From Bacillus solimangrovi (GTDB lineage Bacteria; Bacillota; Bacilli; Bacillales; Bacillaceae_N), in the NCBI RefSeq assembly GCF_001742425.1, contig NZ_MJEH01000064.1:61683-125682 (forward strand): 64,000 nucleotides of DNA, written 5' to 3'. A program made the translations under genes and the position numbers. Numbering within the stretch: position 1 is the first letter of the stretch; every line of letters begins with the position of its first letter. Under the pieces are notes generated by a model. It saw only the letters and a list, made by a program, of their open reading frames with translations, made no database searches and was not told the DNA's origin. Below are positions 37,722 through 46,241 of this stretch, one piece after another.

Positions 37722-38651
37722 TTACGTACATAGATTTGGAGGAGAACTATTTTTACATTTGTTGCCATCATAGATATTTGTTCCAATTCCACCTTGTGCT
37801 TCAATGTCAAGATCAGTGTTATTTTTTGCTTTGTTGAAACGAATAACGTTTGCCAATGTACCATTTTCAACAAGAATACCAGCATCAGTATTATCCGTTC
37901 CGTTATTACGGACAATGTTTGAGTCAATCACATTAAAACCAGAACTTGGAAAAACAAAACTCTCTATTATGATGCCACTATTGATATTGTTACAAACATT
38001 GTTCTCGATAGCTTGAATATTGGCTGAATTTTCTTCAATTCGTATTCCGAACTGATTTTTGAGAGATGTATTACTAAATAAGGTATTCAAAGTTCCAAAG
38101 AGAAAAAAACCAGAATTTGTATTATCTATGGTAGCGTTGTGGAGGATACAATTGTTTCTCCCAATAAACGAAAAACCTCTAAAAAGGTTTTGACGACTTT
38201 CGTTCCTAATTAGATAATTCATCTGACCGTTGTTAGGGAACTCAAATCCATTTACACTATTAAATGAAGCTTTACAGTTAATGATTAGATTATGCTGCCC
38301 ATTGTTTTCAAATCCATCACTTGAAGCCCCTGTGTTTAAAGTGGATTCGAGGGAATTTAAAACGTTATGATTTGAATTCACTTCAACACCATTTGCTTGA
38401 AAGCCTTGAACTGTAAATCCTAGAAGAATCGCATAGTCGGCACTTACAACTACGCCTTCTCCACTTATGATCGCAGGTGTACCCGCAATTATCGTTTTCC
38501 CAATCCCACAACCAAATATCTTCAATCGTTCCTTCGTTACTTCAAACCCATCAAACGTTCCAGCTAAAATTTGAATACTATCACCAGCAACAGCCGCATC
38601 GATTGCATCCTGTACAGTAGCAAACTCAGTTGGCACAACACGTATTGTCAT
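37722..38651 (-). CDS. Beta-helix paralogue 3 of array
   Basis: 309 residues: MTIRVVPTEFATVQDAIDA, FEVTKERLKIFGCGIGK, core with HNLIIN, NYLIRN, NCILHN, NTLFSN and C-terminus TNIYDGNKCKNSSPPNLCT. The ~130 bases upstream of the start and beyond are almost identical to those of paralogue 2, so the intergenic unit was duplicated along with the gene. Start ATG with GGTGAGAGG. Confidence 0.85.
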   Translation of the reverse strand: MTIRVVPTEFATVQDAIDAAVAGDSIQILAGTFDGFEVTKERLKIFGCGIGKTIIAGTPAIISGEGVVVSADYAILLGFTVQGFQANGVEVNSNHNVLNSLESTLNTGASSDGFENNGQHNLIINCKASFNSVNGFEFPNNGQMNYLIRNESRQNLFRGFSFIGRNNCILHNATIDNTNSGFFLFGTLNTLFSNTSLKNQFGIRIEENSANIQAIENNVCNNINSGIIIESFVFPSSGFNVIDSNIVRNNGTDNTDAGILVENGTLANVIRFNKAKNNTDLDIEAQGGIGTNIYDGNKCKNSSPPNLCT

Positions 38652-38842
38652 ATTCCTCTCACCTTTCCCAGATTACAAAGTTACTATATTCTATGAAAGA
38701 TGGACTTCCTTTGCTTGTACGCTACTTGATAATGTATCTTTGCATATGAATTTTTATTGCAGAGTTTCACAGTACGATGACATAAATAAAATGCAAATTT
38801 TTCTCTGTCAATTTATAATTAAATTGAGAGGAGTTGTGTTTT

Positions 38843-39190
38843 TTGCAAAAATACACTGTTATAAAAGATCATACATCCAATTACCCTGACCCAATTATTT
38901 TAAAAAAAGATCAAGAAGTACTTTATGGAAAAGAAGATACCCAATTCCCAAATTGGATTTTTTGTAAGTCTATTTCAACAAGTAAAGAAGGATGGGTACC
39001 AAAGCAAGTTTTATCTAACCCAAACTCCGATGGAATAGCGATTATTTCAAAAGATTACTCTGCTCATGAACTAACTATTAAAAAAGGTGAGACTGTACTA
39101 GGTTTGAAACATTTAAATGATTGGACATACTGCAAAACTAATACTGACGAACTTGGCTGGATTCCTACTTCATGCTTATCTAGTTCTTAG
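38843..39190 (+). CDS. Small protein with two SH3-like domains
   Basis: 115 residues from TTG 38843, nine bases after GAGGAG. Two bacterial-SH3-like repeats: residues 1-55 (YTVIKDHTSNYPDPIIL ... WIFCKSISTSKEGWVPKQVL) and 60-115 (AIISKDYSAHELTIKKGE ... WTYCKTNTDELGWIPTSCL). The repeated (W)xxCK ... GWxP pattern supports a tandem. No signal peptide. It is the only plus-strand gene inside the beta-helix array, between paralogues 3 and 4. Binding partner unknown. Confidence 0.7.
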   Translation: MQKYTVIKDHTSNYPDPIILKKDQEVLYGKEDTQFPNWIFCKSISTSKEGWVPKQVLSNPNSDGIAIISKDYSAHELTIKKGETVLGLKHLNDWTYCKTNTDELGWIPTSCLSSS

Positions 39191-39303
39191 CATAGAAAGT
39201 TACAAAATCAGATGCTCATCTGATTTTGTTTTGGTTACGCGATTTCTTCGTACTGTGACACAAAAGCTATGTATACATACTCCCTTGGTAGAGAGCATGT
39301 TCA

Positions 39304-40203
39304 TTACGTACACAGTCCAGGAGGAGAACTATTTTCGCATTTGTTACCGTCGTAGATGTTGGTTCCAACTCCACCTTGAGCATCAATGTCAAACTGGGCG
39401 TTTCCTTTCGCTTTGTTGAATCGTATAATACTGTCGGTTACACTGTTGAAAAGATTTATTCCATCTTCATTATTATTTCGTATAATATTTGAATCTATAA
39501 CTGACTCTGTAGTAAAGCTCCCTCGAATTCCATCTCGGCTATTATTACATATTCTGTTTAGAATTATTTGAATGTTACTACTTTGAAACACTAGTATTCC
39601 AAGGTTATTTTTAATAGATGTGTTTTCTAACAGGATATTTGAGCTAGATAAGTTTACGAAAAAGCCGTTGCTGTTATTCTCTTTCGAAAGATTATTTATT
39701 AAAGTGTTGTTTTCTGCACCAAGCTGAGCTAGTAAATAACCATTTTGAAAATTATGTTGACTTTCATTCCTTAGAATGCAATTATGTTGTCCAGATGGAA
39801 TATCCAATCCATTTGATCTATTAAATGTAGTAATAGTATCAATAACTAAGTTATTGTTACCATTTATCTCAACACCATCATCTCCATTTAATGTAGACTC
39901 AATTTGTTTTAACATATTGTTATTAGATAATACAGCGATACCATTAGTTTCAAACCCTTGAACAGTTAATTCCTTCAGAATCGTTTGATCTGCATTCACA
40001 TCAATACCATTCGTACTAACAGGAGAAGGGTTTCCAGCGATAATCGTCTTGCCAATCCCACATCCGAATATCTTCAGCCTTTCCACATCCACATTAAACC
40101 CATCAAATGTTCCAGCCAAGATCTGAATGCTATCACCAGCACTTGAAGCATTAATCGCCCCCTGTACAGTCGTAAATTCAGTTGGAACAATACGTAGCGT
40201 CAT
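39304..40203 (-). CDS. Beta-helix paralogue 4 of array
   Basis: 299 residues: MTLRIVPTEFTTVQGAINA, VERLKIFGCGIGKTIIAG, then NPSPVSTNGIDVNADQT as in the window-edge copy, core with NNMLKQ, HNCILRN, NTLINN, NILLEN and C-terminus TNIYDGNKCENSSPPGLCT. The N-terminal module uses a distinct codon version (DVERLK rather than TKERLK), so constant parts also drift. Start ATG with GGGAGG. Confidence 0.85.
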   Translation of the reverse strand: MTLRIVPTEFTTVQGAINASSAGDSIQILAGTFDGFNVDVERLKIFGCGIGKTIIAGNPSPVSTNGIDVNADQTILKELTVQGFETNGIAVLSNNNMLKQIESTLNGDDGVEINGNNNLVIDTITTFNRSNGLDIPSGQHNCILRNESQHNFQNGYLLAQLGAENNTLINNLSKENNSNGFFVNLSSSNILLENTSIKNNLGILVFQSSNIQIILNRICNNSRDGIRGSFTTESVIDSNIIRNNNEDGINLFNSVTDSIIRFNKAKGNAQFDIDAQGGVGTNIYDGNKCENSSPPGLCT

Positions 40204-40834
40204 TTTTATACACCTCCCTCAGAATTGAGAATCGCTATATTCTATGAACGATTGACGCACTTTGCTTGTACTTTTGATGAGAATGTGTGCTTAACTAAGA
40301 GTGTCGTAGTTTCCGTCTACTATGTAACAACTACATTTGAATAATTGTATGGAATTTTGTCGTCTATCTTAATTAAACTAGCACACTGAAATTTCACTAT
40401 TTCATGGCTTATTTGCACTTGGAATGCTGTTAAAATTATATGCTTATTTGAAAATCTTCATTTTCCCTATGTAATTCCATCCAACAAACTAGAAACAATG
40501 TACTTAAAGCTAATTATATAAGGGATGTTAATTGTGCAGTCACTAAAAATGAAACTAACATATACTAATAATGGGAGCTGGCAATTTGTCAATTCTCCCA
40601 CACACCTTTCATAATGCTACGTGGAACGGCATGCACGTAGCTTTTAATACTTTTCTCCATTTATCTATCGGTGCTGTGTTAGGATTTTTTGTAAATTCAA
40701 AATGTTCAGATGAAATCTCACCCTATCGTAACTTCAAAGTAACCAAATACACCTTGTTTATTTGTTACTCGGTGTATCAACGTACTATGACACAAAACTA
40801 TGTATTACACTCCCAAAGTAGGGAGCATGAACAA
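40204..40834. other. Intergenic region in the beta-helix array
   Basis: 630 bases. Left part carries the family upstream block (AGTACAAG and CATAGAATATAG on the minus strand, about 40230-40280); right part the CGTACTATGACACAAAA block and CTCCC/GGGAG palindrome after paralogue 5. A 91-codon plus-strand frame (40571-40846) runs into paralogue 5 and is not called. Confidence 0.45.
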
Positions 40835-41761
40835 TCATGTACATAATCCATTAGGAGAACTATTTTCACATTTGTTTCCATCATAGATATTTGTTCCAAT
40901 TCCACCTTCTGCTTCAATATCAAGATCAATGTTATTTTTCGCTTTGTTAAAACGAATGATGTTGTCAGGTGCACTGTCTTCTACAAGAATACCCGCAGTT
41001 GTATCATCATTTCCGTTGTTGCGGACAATATTGGAGTCGATTATATTCGCAATATCGAAACTCGATAGTAAAATTCCATTCCCTTCATTATTACAAATCA
41101 AATTCTCAATAAACATATTGTTACTAGTTCCACTATCAACCCCATTACCATTATTATTTAGAATTTTATTCCCAAACAGAGCATTGAATTCAGAAGCGTT
41201 CTGAAAATCTATTCCATGTAGTAAGTTCTTATTAGATGTACTGTTAATTATTTTATTATTATCAAGTTCTGTCACTCTAAATCCAATTGAATGATTTTGA
41301 GTACTCAGGAAATTAATTAAGCAGTGTTTTCCATTACCAAAACCACCAAGACAATTAAATCCACTTCTTCTATTATTAGAAGCTACAATGTTAATCAGAA
41401 GATTATTTAGATTTGAAATTAAACCTATTCCATCCCGCATATTAAACTTTGACTCAATCTCTGTCATAATTACAAAATTAGAATTCACCAAAACTCCATT
41501 TTCGTTAAACCCCTGTACAGTAAACCCTTGCAACGTCGTTTGATTTGCATTCACATCAATCCCATTCGTACCACTATCAGGAGAGGGATTTCCAGCTATA
41601 ATGGTCTTCCCAATTCCACAACCAAAAATCTTCAACCGTTCCTTATTCACATTAAACCCATCAAACGTACCAGCAAGTATTTGAATGCTATCTCCAGCAA
41701 CGGCAGCATCTATTGCATCTTGAATAGTAGCAAATTCAGTTGGCACAACACGTATCGTCAT
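40835..41761 (-). CDS. Beta-helix paralogue 5 of array
   Basis: 308 residues: MTIRVVPTEFATIQDAIDA, NKERLKIFGCGIGKTIIAG, NPSPDSGTNGIDVNANQT, core with NFVIMTE, NNLLIN, NKIINS, NNMFIEN and C-terminus TNIYDGNKCENSSPNGLCT. ATG 41761 is used; three codons upstream an ATG also exists but lies closer to the AAAGGT site. With this gene the array ends. Confidence 0.85.
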   Translation of the reverse strand: MTIRVVPTEFATIQDAIDAAVAGDSIQILAGTFDGFNVNKERLKIFGCGIGKTIIAGNPSPDSGTNGIDVNANQTTLQGFTVQGFNENGVLVNSNFVIMTEIESKFNMRDGIGLISNLNNLLINIVASNNRRSGFNCLGGFGNGKHCLINFLSTQNHSIGFRVTELDNNKIINSTSNKNLLHGIDFQNASEFNALFGNKILNNNGNGVDSGTSNNMFIENLICNNEGNGILLSSFDIANIIDSNIVRNNGNDDTTAGILVEDSAPDNIIRFNKAKNNIDLDIEAEGGIGTNIYDGNKCENSSPNGLCT

Positions 41762-42359
41762 ATTCCTCATACCTTTCTCAAATTACATAGTTACTATATT
41801 CTATGAAAGATAGACTGCCTTTGCTTGTACTTAAAATGGAAATAAATATATGACTACTATAGAGGTGTCGCAGTATCCGTCTTGCACGTCATCAACATAA
41901 GGTGCAAATAAAGTTCAACTAATCAGGTAATTACTGACGCTTATACCTCAAGGGTATGACCAAGGCCGCTCCCGTTAACGATCACATTGTTATTTGATGA
42001 TCCATTAATCCCATCATCTTCAGACAATGCTTTAAAATAAAAAGAAGCAACATACCCTTCAGTTCTTGAAAGAAAAAACGTTTTCCAACTGCCTCGACAA
42101 AAGAAATATCTTCATATTCTTGAAAAAAGAAACTGATTCTAATAATTTCCTTTTTCTCACCTATCATTAATTAGATGCCATGCTTGATTGATCGGTTGTT
42201 GTTGTGGAAAAGAGATTAAATCTTTAAATAGCTTAGCATTGTAAATCCGCATTTTCGGGACTAGCCCCTATTTGATGAATAAGGAATAATGACTATGATA
42301 TATTATTAAGTATAGCTATTTAGGGGATATACTCTCTGATTAGAAGGAGGATGTACGTA
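41762..42359. other. Intergenic region between the array and the HxlR gene
   Basis: 598 bases holding the upstream block of paralogue 5, a partial dispersed element (41912-41974) and the HxlR promoter. A 61-codon minus-strand frame (41982-42167) has no ribosome binding site; it may be a gene remnant. Confidence 0.4.
41912..41974 (+). repeat. Dispersed hairpin element, partial copy 4
   Basis: Only the middle is present: GTTCAACTAATCAGGTAATT, ACTGACGCTTATACC, GGGTATGACCAAGG. Both hairpin-bearing ends are missing. Confidence 0.65.
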
Positions 42360-42716
42360 GTGAATGAAACATGTGTTCCAACTGGTGTTGAGTTAAAAAG
42401 TACTGATTTTGGTTATACATTGTCCTTGATAGGCGGTAAATATAAAATGATCATTATGTATTGGCTTTTTGAAAATAAGGTTATGCGTCATAATGAGTTG
42501 AAAAGGCGTATTGGTACAATTCCATTTAAAACGTTAAGTGTCATGTTGAAAGAGCTTGAAAGAGATGATCTCATTATACGAAAAGAGTTCCCCCAAATAC
42601 CTCCAAAAGTTGAATATTCTTTATCTGAACGAGGACTTTCGCTCATTCCTGTATTAGATATGATGTGTGATTGGGGAGAGAAAAATCGCTTGTCAGCCTC
42701 CGAAGTTGCCAAATAG
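42360..42716 (+). CDS. HxlR-family redox-type transcriptional regulator
   Basis: 118 residues from GTG 42360, nine bases after AAGGAGG (the ATG at 42351 touches that site). HxlR winged helix: TLSLIGGKYKMIIMYWLF, MRHNELKRRIGTIPFKTLSVMLKELERDDLIIRKEF (in parts), and YSLSERGLSLIPVL. The N-terminus is NETCVPTG: a single Cys at position 5, matching the peroxidatic-type Cys near position 6-7 of B. subtilis YodB and CatR, which sense quinones and diamide. It is convergent with an NAD(P)H-quinone reductase-like gene, a typical target of such sensors. Confidence 0.85.
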   Translation: MNETCVPTGVELKSTDFGYTLSLIGGKYKMIIMYWLFENKVMRHNELKRRIGTIPFKTLSVMLKELERDDLIIRKEFPQIPPKVEYSLSERGLSLIPVLDMMCDWGEKNRLSASEVAK

Positions 42717-42731
42717 GAATTTATTAAATTA

Positions 42732-42767
42732 AAAAAGTATTCTCGTAATCGAGAATACTTTTTTTTA
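42732..42767. terminator. Bidirectional terminator between HxlR and reductase genes
   Basis: AAAAAGTATTCTCG / CGAGAATACTTTTT palindrome with A and T tracts on both sides. Confidence 0.85.
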
Positions 42768-42769
42768 TA

Positions 42770-43297
42770 TTATAGTTCCTTAAGGAATTTTACATAATCA
42801 TGGGCACTATTTTCAATGTCGCTCTCAGATGGTTCATATTCTGCTCCATAAAATGCAAAGAACGAACGATAATCTGCTTTGCAATATAATGCAGTTGTTT
42901 TAAATGGAACTAAAACCTCGTCAAGTGTATATTGATATCTTCCACTTTTACTGTAATCTTCATTTCTTATTCCTGCAGATACAGCAAGAGCGATTTTACG
43001 ACCTTCTAATTTATCTCCTTCTGGACCAAAGGCCCATCCGAATGCAAAAACATCGTCCAACCATTGTTTTAGAAGAGGTGGGCAGTTAAACCAATAGACA
43101 GGGAACTGAAAAACAAGATTTTCATGAGATTCAATCAATTTTTGTTCTTTTTCCACATCTATTTTTCCATCAGGATAAGCTTTATATATTTCATGGATTG
43201 TATACTGTTCTGGGTATTTTTTCAGTTCTTCAACCCATCTTTTATTTACAACAGATGTTTCTAAATTTGGGTGTGCAATAACAACAAGTGTCTTCAT
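42770..43297 (-). CDS. NAD(P)H-dependent oxidoreductase (NQO1/KefF family)
   Basis: 175 residues, flavodoxin-like fold. MKTLVVIAHPNLETSVVNKR is the NQO1-family start with the FMN/FAD phosphate loop; FQFPVYWFNCPPLLKQWLDDVFAFGWAFG (in parts FQFPVYWFN and KQWLDDVF) is the isoalloxazine-contacting stretch; KIALAVSAG follows. Resembles B. subtilis YwrO (general stress protein 14). It would reduce quinones by two electrons in the cytoplasm. AGGAGG ribosome binding site. Its promoter is overlapped by a GTAAGTAC inverted repeat. Confidence 0.88.
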   Translation of the reverse strand: MKTLVVIAHPNLETSVVNKRWVEELKKYPEQYTIHEIYKAYPDGKIDVEKEQKLIESHENLVFQFPVYWFNCPPLLKQWLDDVFAFGWAFGPEGDKLEGRKIALAVSAGIRNEDYSKSGRYQYTLDEVLVPFKTTALYCKADYRSFFAFYGAEYEPSESDIENSAHDYVKFLKEL

Positions 43298-43337
43298 TTC
43301 ATCCTCCTAAATTTGATTTATTTCGTCCTCGGAACTT

Positions 43338-43393
43338 AGTATAAACTCATCAAAAAAAATATGTAAGTACGCACAAATAGTACGGGTACTTAC
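43338..43393 (-). promoter_or_regulatory. Promoter and operator of the quinone reductase gene
   Basis: Minus strand: TTACAT (-35, 43361-43366), 17-base spacer, TATACT (-10, 43338-43343). An inverted repeat GTAAGTAC ... GTACTTAC (43363-43393) covers the -35 box, as expected for a repressor such as the neighbouring HxlR protein. Confidence 0.6.
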
Positions 43394-43426
43394 CTAAGGG
43401 TAAGTGCTGTTGATCTTTTTTTCTTT

Positions 43427-43642
43427 GTGAGGAAGGTGATTTTTCTTCTCGCTAAAATAGATTTAGTGGTGTTCTTTTTACTCAAAAGTCTTGTGGATTT
43501 AGAAGAGGGAAAACTAGACATCGATTTTGAAAATTTGTTTAAGGCGCCCCTTGAACAATGGTGGGACTGGGGCATTGATGTTGACGAAACTTTCATTTCT
43601 TTTTATCTAATGAATCTATTCATTCGTTTAAAACGTAAATGA
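43427..43642 (+). CDS. Hypothetical small protein
   Basis: Up to 71 residues. A hydrophobic start (VIFLLAKIDLVVFFLL) is followed by an acidic, aromatic part (LDIDFENLF, EQWWDWGIDVDETFISFYL) that looks like conserved protein. The start codon is uncertain (GTG 43427 or a later GTG). No family assigned. Confidence 0.4.
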   Translation: MRKVIFLLAKIDLVVFFLLKSLVDLEEGKLDIDFENLFKAPLEQWWDWGIDVDETFISFYLMNLFIRLKRK

Positions 43643-43650
43643 TAGTGATA

Positions 43651-43804
43651 TAAAATGAAACTTCTAGTACATTCGTTGAACCAATTTGGCTAAGACTACC
43701 ACTTGTTACAGCAATAGTATGACCAAGTCCCCCTTCCACTTAACTTTCATTGCCTTTTCTATGTAATAAAGTGTAAGTTTTCTCATCAGATCACACATGA
43801 TAAT
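43651..43804 (+). repeat. Dispersed hairpin element, copy 5 (degenerate)
   Basis: Starts TAAAATGAAACTTCT, contains TCGTTGAACCAATTTGG, AGTATGACCAAGTCCCCC and CCACTTAACTTTCATTG, and ends near ACATGATAATT. The pairing arms are largely lost. Confidence 0.5.
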
Positions 43805-43821
43805 TAAAGGAGGTTTTTCAC

Positions 43822-44010
43822 TTGTACGAACATAAATTTGTAAAAGTGGACTTATCGAAATTCAAACTTATCCCCGATGAAGATTACCATAATATTATTT
43901 ATGACTATGAAAAAGAAGGATGGGAGTTAGTACAAATCTTTGCACCAGGCATTAAAACTTATGGTATGCCTTCATTTTATGAATTAATCTTTAAACGTAA
44001 AAAAGACTAA
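43822..44010 (+). CDS. DUF4177 domain protein
   Basis: 62 residues from TTG 43822, eight bases after AAAGGAGG. The whole chain fits DUF4177: YEHKFVKVDLS, DYHNIIYDYEKEGWELVQIFAPG and YELIFKRKKD. These are small single-domain proteins of unknown function, frequent in Bacillus. The dispersed element ends just upstream, so its promoter may lie in or near that element. Confidence 0.8.
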   Translation: MYEHKFVKVDLSKFKLIPDEDYHNIIYDYEKEGWELVQIFAPGIKTYGMPSFYELIFKRKKD

Positions 44011-44139
44011 TTGGTATTAAGTAAAATTGTATTCTCTAGAGTAGACACTGACAAAACGTTATCCTATGAAGTACTTTTTATACTTTAACCAACAGATCAA
44101 ACTATAGAGACCAGAGAATTTACGAAGAGAACAAAAAAC

Positions 44140-44202
44140 TAGGCATCATCTTTCGGTAGTTTCTGAAATCCCCACTTCAGAAGCTACTAAAAGATGATGC
44201 CT
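44140..44202 (+). terminator. Long imperfect hairpin
   Basis: Arms of about 28 bases (AGGCATCATCTTT ... AAAGATGATGCCT outermost, TTTCTGAA/TTCAGAAG innermost) with few mismatches and an 8-base loop, followed by AACTTT. Possibly the terminator of the DUF4177 gene, but unusually long. Confidence 0.5.
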
Positions 44203-44225
44203 AACTTTAACACCGATAATCGTAA

Positions 44226-44263
44226 TGAAGTGGGAGTCTTAGTGTCAGTTGAAACGTGAAAAA
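44226..44263 (+). repeat. Dispersed hairpin element, 3' fragment (copy 6)
   Basis: GAAGTGGGAGTCTTAG, TGTCAGTTGAAACGTGA: only the right end of the element. Confidence 0.7.
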
Positions 44264-44289
44264 GTGAAACCTCTCATATGAATGACGTT

Positions 44290-45018
44290 TTACTTTATCG
44301 TATTGACCGTTTCCAGCCAATTGTCATGTAGCCATTTTTCAGTTACTCGCCCACCTTCCCATTTAATTCCTTGTTCGAAGGTCATTATCTTTTCATCTGA
44401 ACCAACGATCACCCATGCCCACGTATCTTCATCTGGCAAGTAACACTTATATTTCATACCAGTGACGGTCATTTTTTCACCACTTACAGTAATGACTTCA
44501 TCATGAGGGCGAATCCAGTGATTATCTAAACTGTCAAATAGACCAGGTTGAGTCCGATTAAGAAAGGATTTTACAAGTTCCTCTGTTCGTTTTTCAGATG
44601 GAAGTTGTTGACCTGAAGCAAAACGCTGATCCATCCATGTAATCCCAAGAATTTTATGACTGTCTTGGTCAACTGTAAAGGAATAGTGTTCACCACCAAG
44701 TTCATTATTTTCGCCACTTGATTTTTCGTAACGAAAAACCCAAACGTTGGCTGCATTTTGTTTTCCACTCCGAACATTTTTAAATTCATATCCTTCGGGA
44801 ACAGAGATTGTTTCCATGACTTCGTTCAAAGCTCTTTCATATGTTTCTTCTTTGACTTTTGGTTCTGCTTGGTTTCTTTGTTGAGTCTCATTCATCGATT
44901 TCACCTCTATTTTATTTGATTGTTTATCATCTTGACCCTGAGCATATGCGACAACGACATAAGTACCAATCGATAGAAGTAGGATAAGGACCAACAAGGC
45001 AAATCTGGACTTTTTCAT
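44290..45018 (-). CDS. Secreted/membrane-anchored hypothetical protein
   Basis: 242 residues from ATG 45018, with AGGAG eight bases upstream. N-terminal membrane/signal helix (FALLVLILLLSIGTYVVVAYA), then a polar linker and a beta-rich domain (VFRYEKSSGENNELGGEHYSF in parts; HKILGITWMDQRF) reminiscent of PepSY/YcdB-like extracytoplasmic domains, which is tentative. Its start overlaps the stop of the MFS gene (TGATGA), so the two are cotranscribed and translationally coupled. Confidence 0.65.
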   Translation of the reverse strand: MKKSRFALLVLILLLSIGTYVVVAYAQGQDDKQSNKIEVKSMNETQQRNQAEPKVKEETYERALNEVMETISVPEGYEFKNVRSGKQNAANVWVFRYEKSSGENNELGGEHYSFTVDQDSHKILGITWMDQRFASGQQLPSEKRTEELVKSFLNRTQPGLFDSLDNHWIRPHDEVITVSGEKMTVTGMKYKCYLPDEDTWAWVIVGSDEKIMTFEQGIKWEGGRVTEKWLHDNWLETVNTIK

Positions 45019-46229
45019 CACGTATTCTCCTGTTCTAAATTTTTCTCAGGTCGAATGGCAAACGAAACAACTAATCCTATGCTTAGAAGCATTGCAAGAA
45101 TTTCAAATGTCATAAAATAACTACCTCTTTTTAATAGTGGCACAGCAACAAGTGGCCCTAGTGTGGCACCAATAAACAAAATAAAGGTGTAAAGGGTTAC
45201 TGCAATTCCTCGAGCCTCCCCGCCTAACTGCCCAACAAGTGAAATTAGGGTTGGAACCGTAATAGATATTCCAGCTACAAAAATCACACTCATTATGATA
45301 AGAAATGACAAGCTTGAACTAATTCCAAGACTTGCGAGACCTAATACAGCAAGCGTTAACCCTCCACGTAAAACATTATAAATACCAAACTTATCCACAA
45401 ATCGACCAGCAAATGGTGAAAGTAGCATACCAATAATACCAACAGATCGAATATATAAAATTTGTTGGTTGCTTAGGTGAAATTCCAGACTTAAATAGTT
45501 TCCGAACGTTGTATACATTCCAACAAACGAAAGTAATAACGTAACCGTAATGATATAACAAAACAAAAGGGATTTTTTTGTGAGCACAGCACCCATTTGT
45601 TTAAAGGTTACTAGCAGACTACAATTTTTATTTTGAATATCTCCTTTAGGAATAAACAAAACAACGAGAATTGTTGTTATGAAATAAACGGCACCAAGAT
45701 AGTAAAATACACTGTTCCAATCCACTATTTCGCTAATTAAACTACTAAACACCTGACCAACTATTCCAGCCATTAAGAAACCTGTGCTAACAAACGCAAT
45801 CGCCCTTACCCTATTTTCAACAGGGAACATTTCTACAACATAAGATAGTGCTGATGGGGCAAATGTTGCTGCTGCTATCCCTTGCAAACCTCGAAGCATA
45901 ATTAAAGCTGGTAGGCTATTTGAAAAACCCAAAATTGGCGAGACAATCGTTAACGTAATTAAACCAAATAAGATGATTTGTTTACGACCATAGCGATCCG
46001 ACAATGGACCAAAGACTAAAAAGCCTAGTGCATAAAAAAAAGAGAAAGCACTACTGGTCCAGGCTGCTTGTGCTGCTACCACCTCAAAGGTTTCAGTAAA
46101 GATTGATACTAAAGGAATCGTTATATAGAGACTAGATACGACTACTAAACCACACCAAAACAGAATGGCCGTCATCAAGTAATAATTTTGTTCCTCAACA
46201 GTGTTTTCAATACTAGCAAGCTGAGCCAA
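45018..46229 (-). CDS. MFS transporter (YnfM/YgaY-like)
   Basis: 403 residues from TTG 46229 with AAGGAGG upstream. Twelve membrane helices. MFS motif A is clear (GPLSDRYGRKQIILFG) between TM2 and TM3, and MLRGLQGIAAATFAPSALSYV marks TM4, as in drug-proton antiporters of the YnfM group. Substrate unknown. The gene lies between a carboxymuconolactone-decarboxylase remnant upstream (12 bases) and the secreted protein downstream (overlap). A MerR regulator is divergent at 46779 and may control the unit. Confidence 0.85.
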   Translation of the reverse strand: MAQLASIENTVEEQNYYLMTAILFWCGLVVVSSLYITIPLVSIFTETFEVVAAQAAWTSSAFSFFYALGFLVFGPLSDRYGRKQIILFGLITLTIVSPILGFSNSLPALIMLRGLQGIAAATFAPSALSYVVEMFPVENRVRAIAFVSTGFLMAGIVGQVFSSLISEIVDWNSVFYYLGAVYFITTILVVLFIPKGDIQNKNCSLLVTFKQMGAVLTKKSLLFCYIITVTLLLSFVGMYTTFGNYLSLEFHLSNQQILYIRSVGIIGMLLSPFAGRFVDKFGIYNVLRGGLTLAVLGLASLGISSSLSFLIIMSVIFVAGISITVPTLISLVGQLGGEARGIAVTLYTFILFIGATLGPLVAVPLLKRGSYFMTFEILAMLLSIGLVVSFAIRPEKNLEQENT

Positions 46230-46241
46230 GATAAAACCTCC

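Noticed and set aside
40571..40846. 91-codon plus-strand ORF in the beta-helix array
   Set aside because: Runs into the opposite beta-helix gene and has no ribosome binding site; the part NATWNGMHVAFNTFLH looks somewhat protein-like but I could not support it.
41982..42167. 61-codon minus-strand ORF
   Set aside because: No ribosome binding site; at best a remnant.
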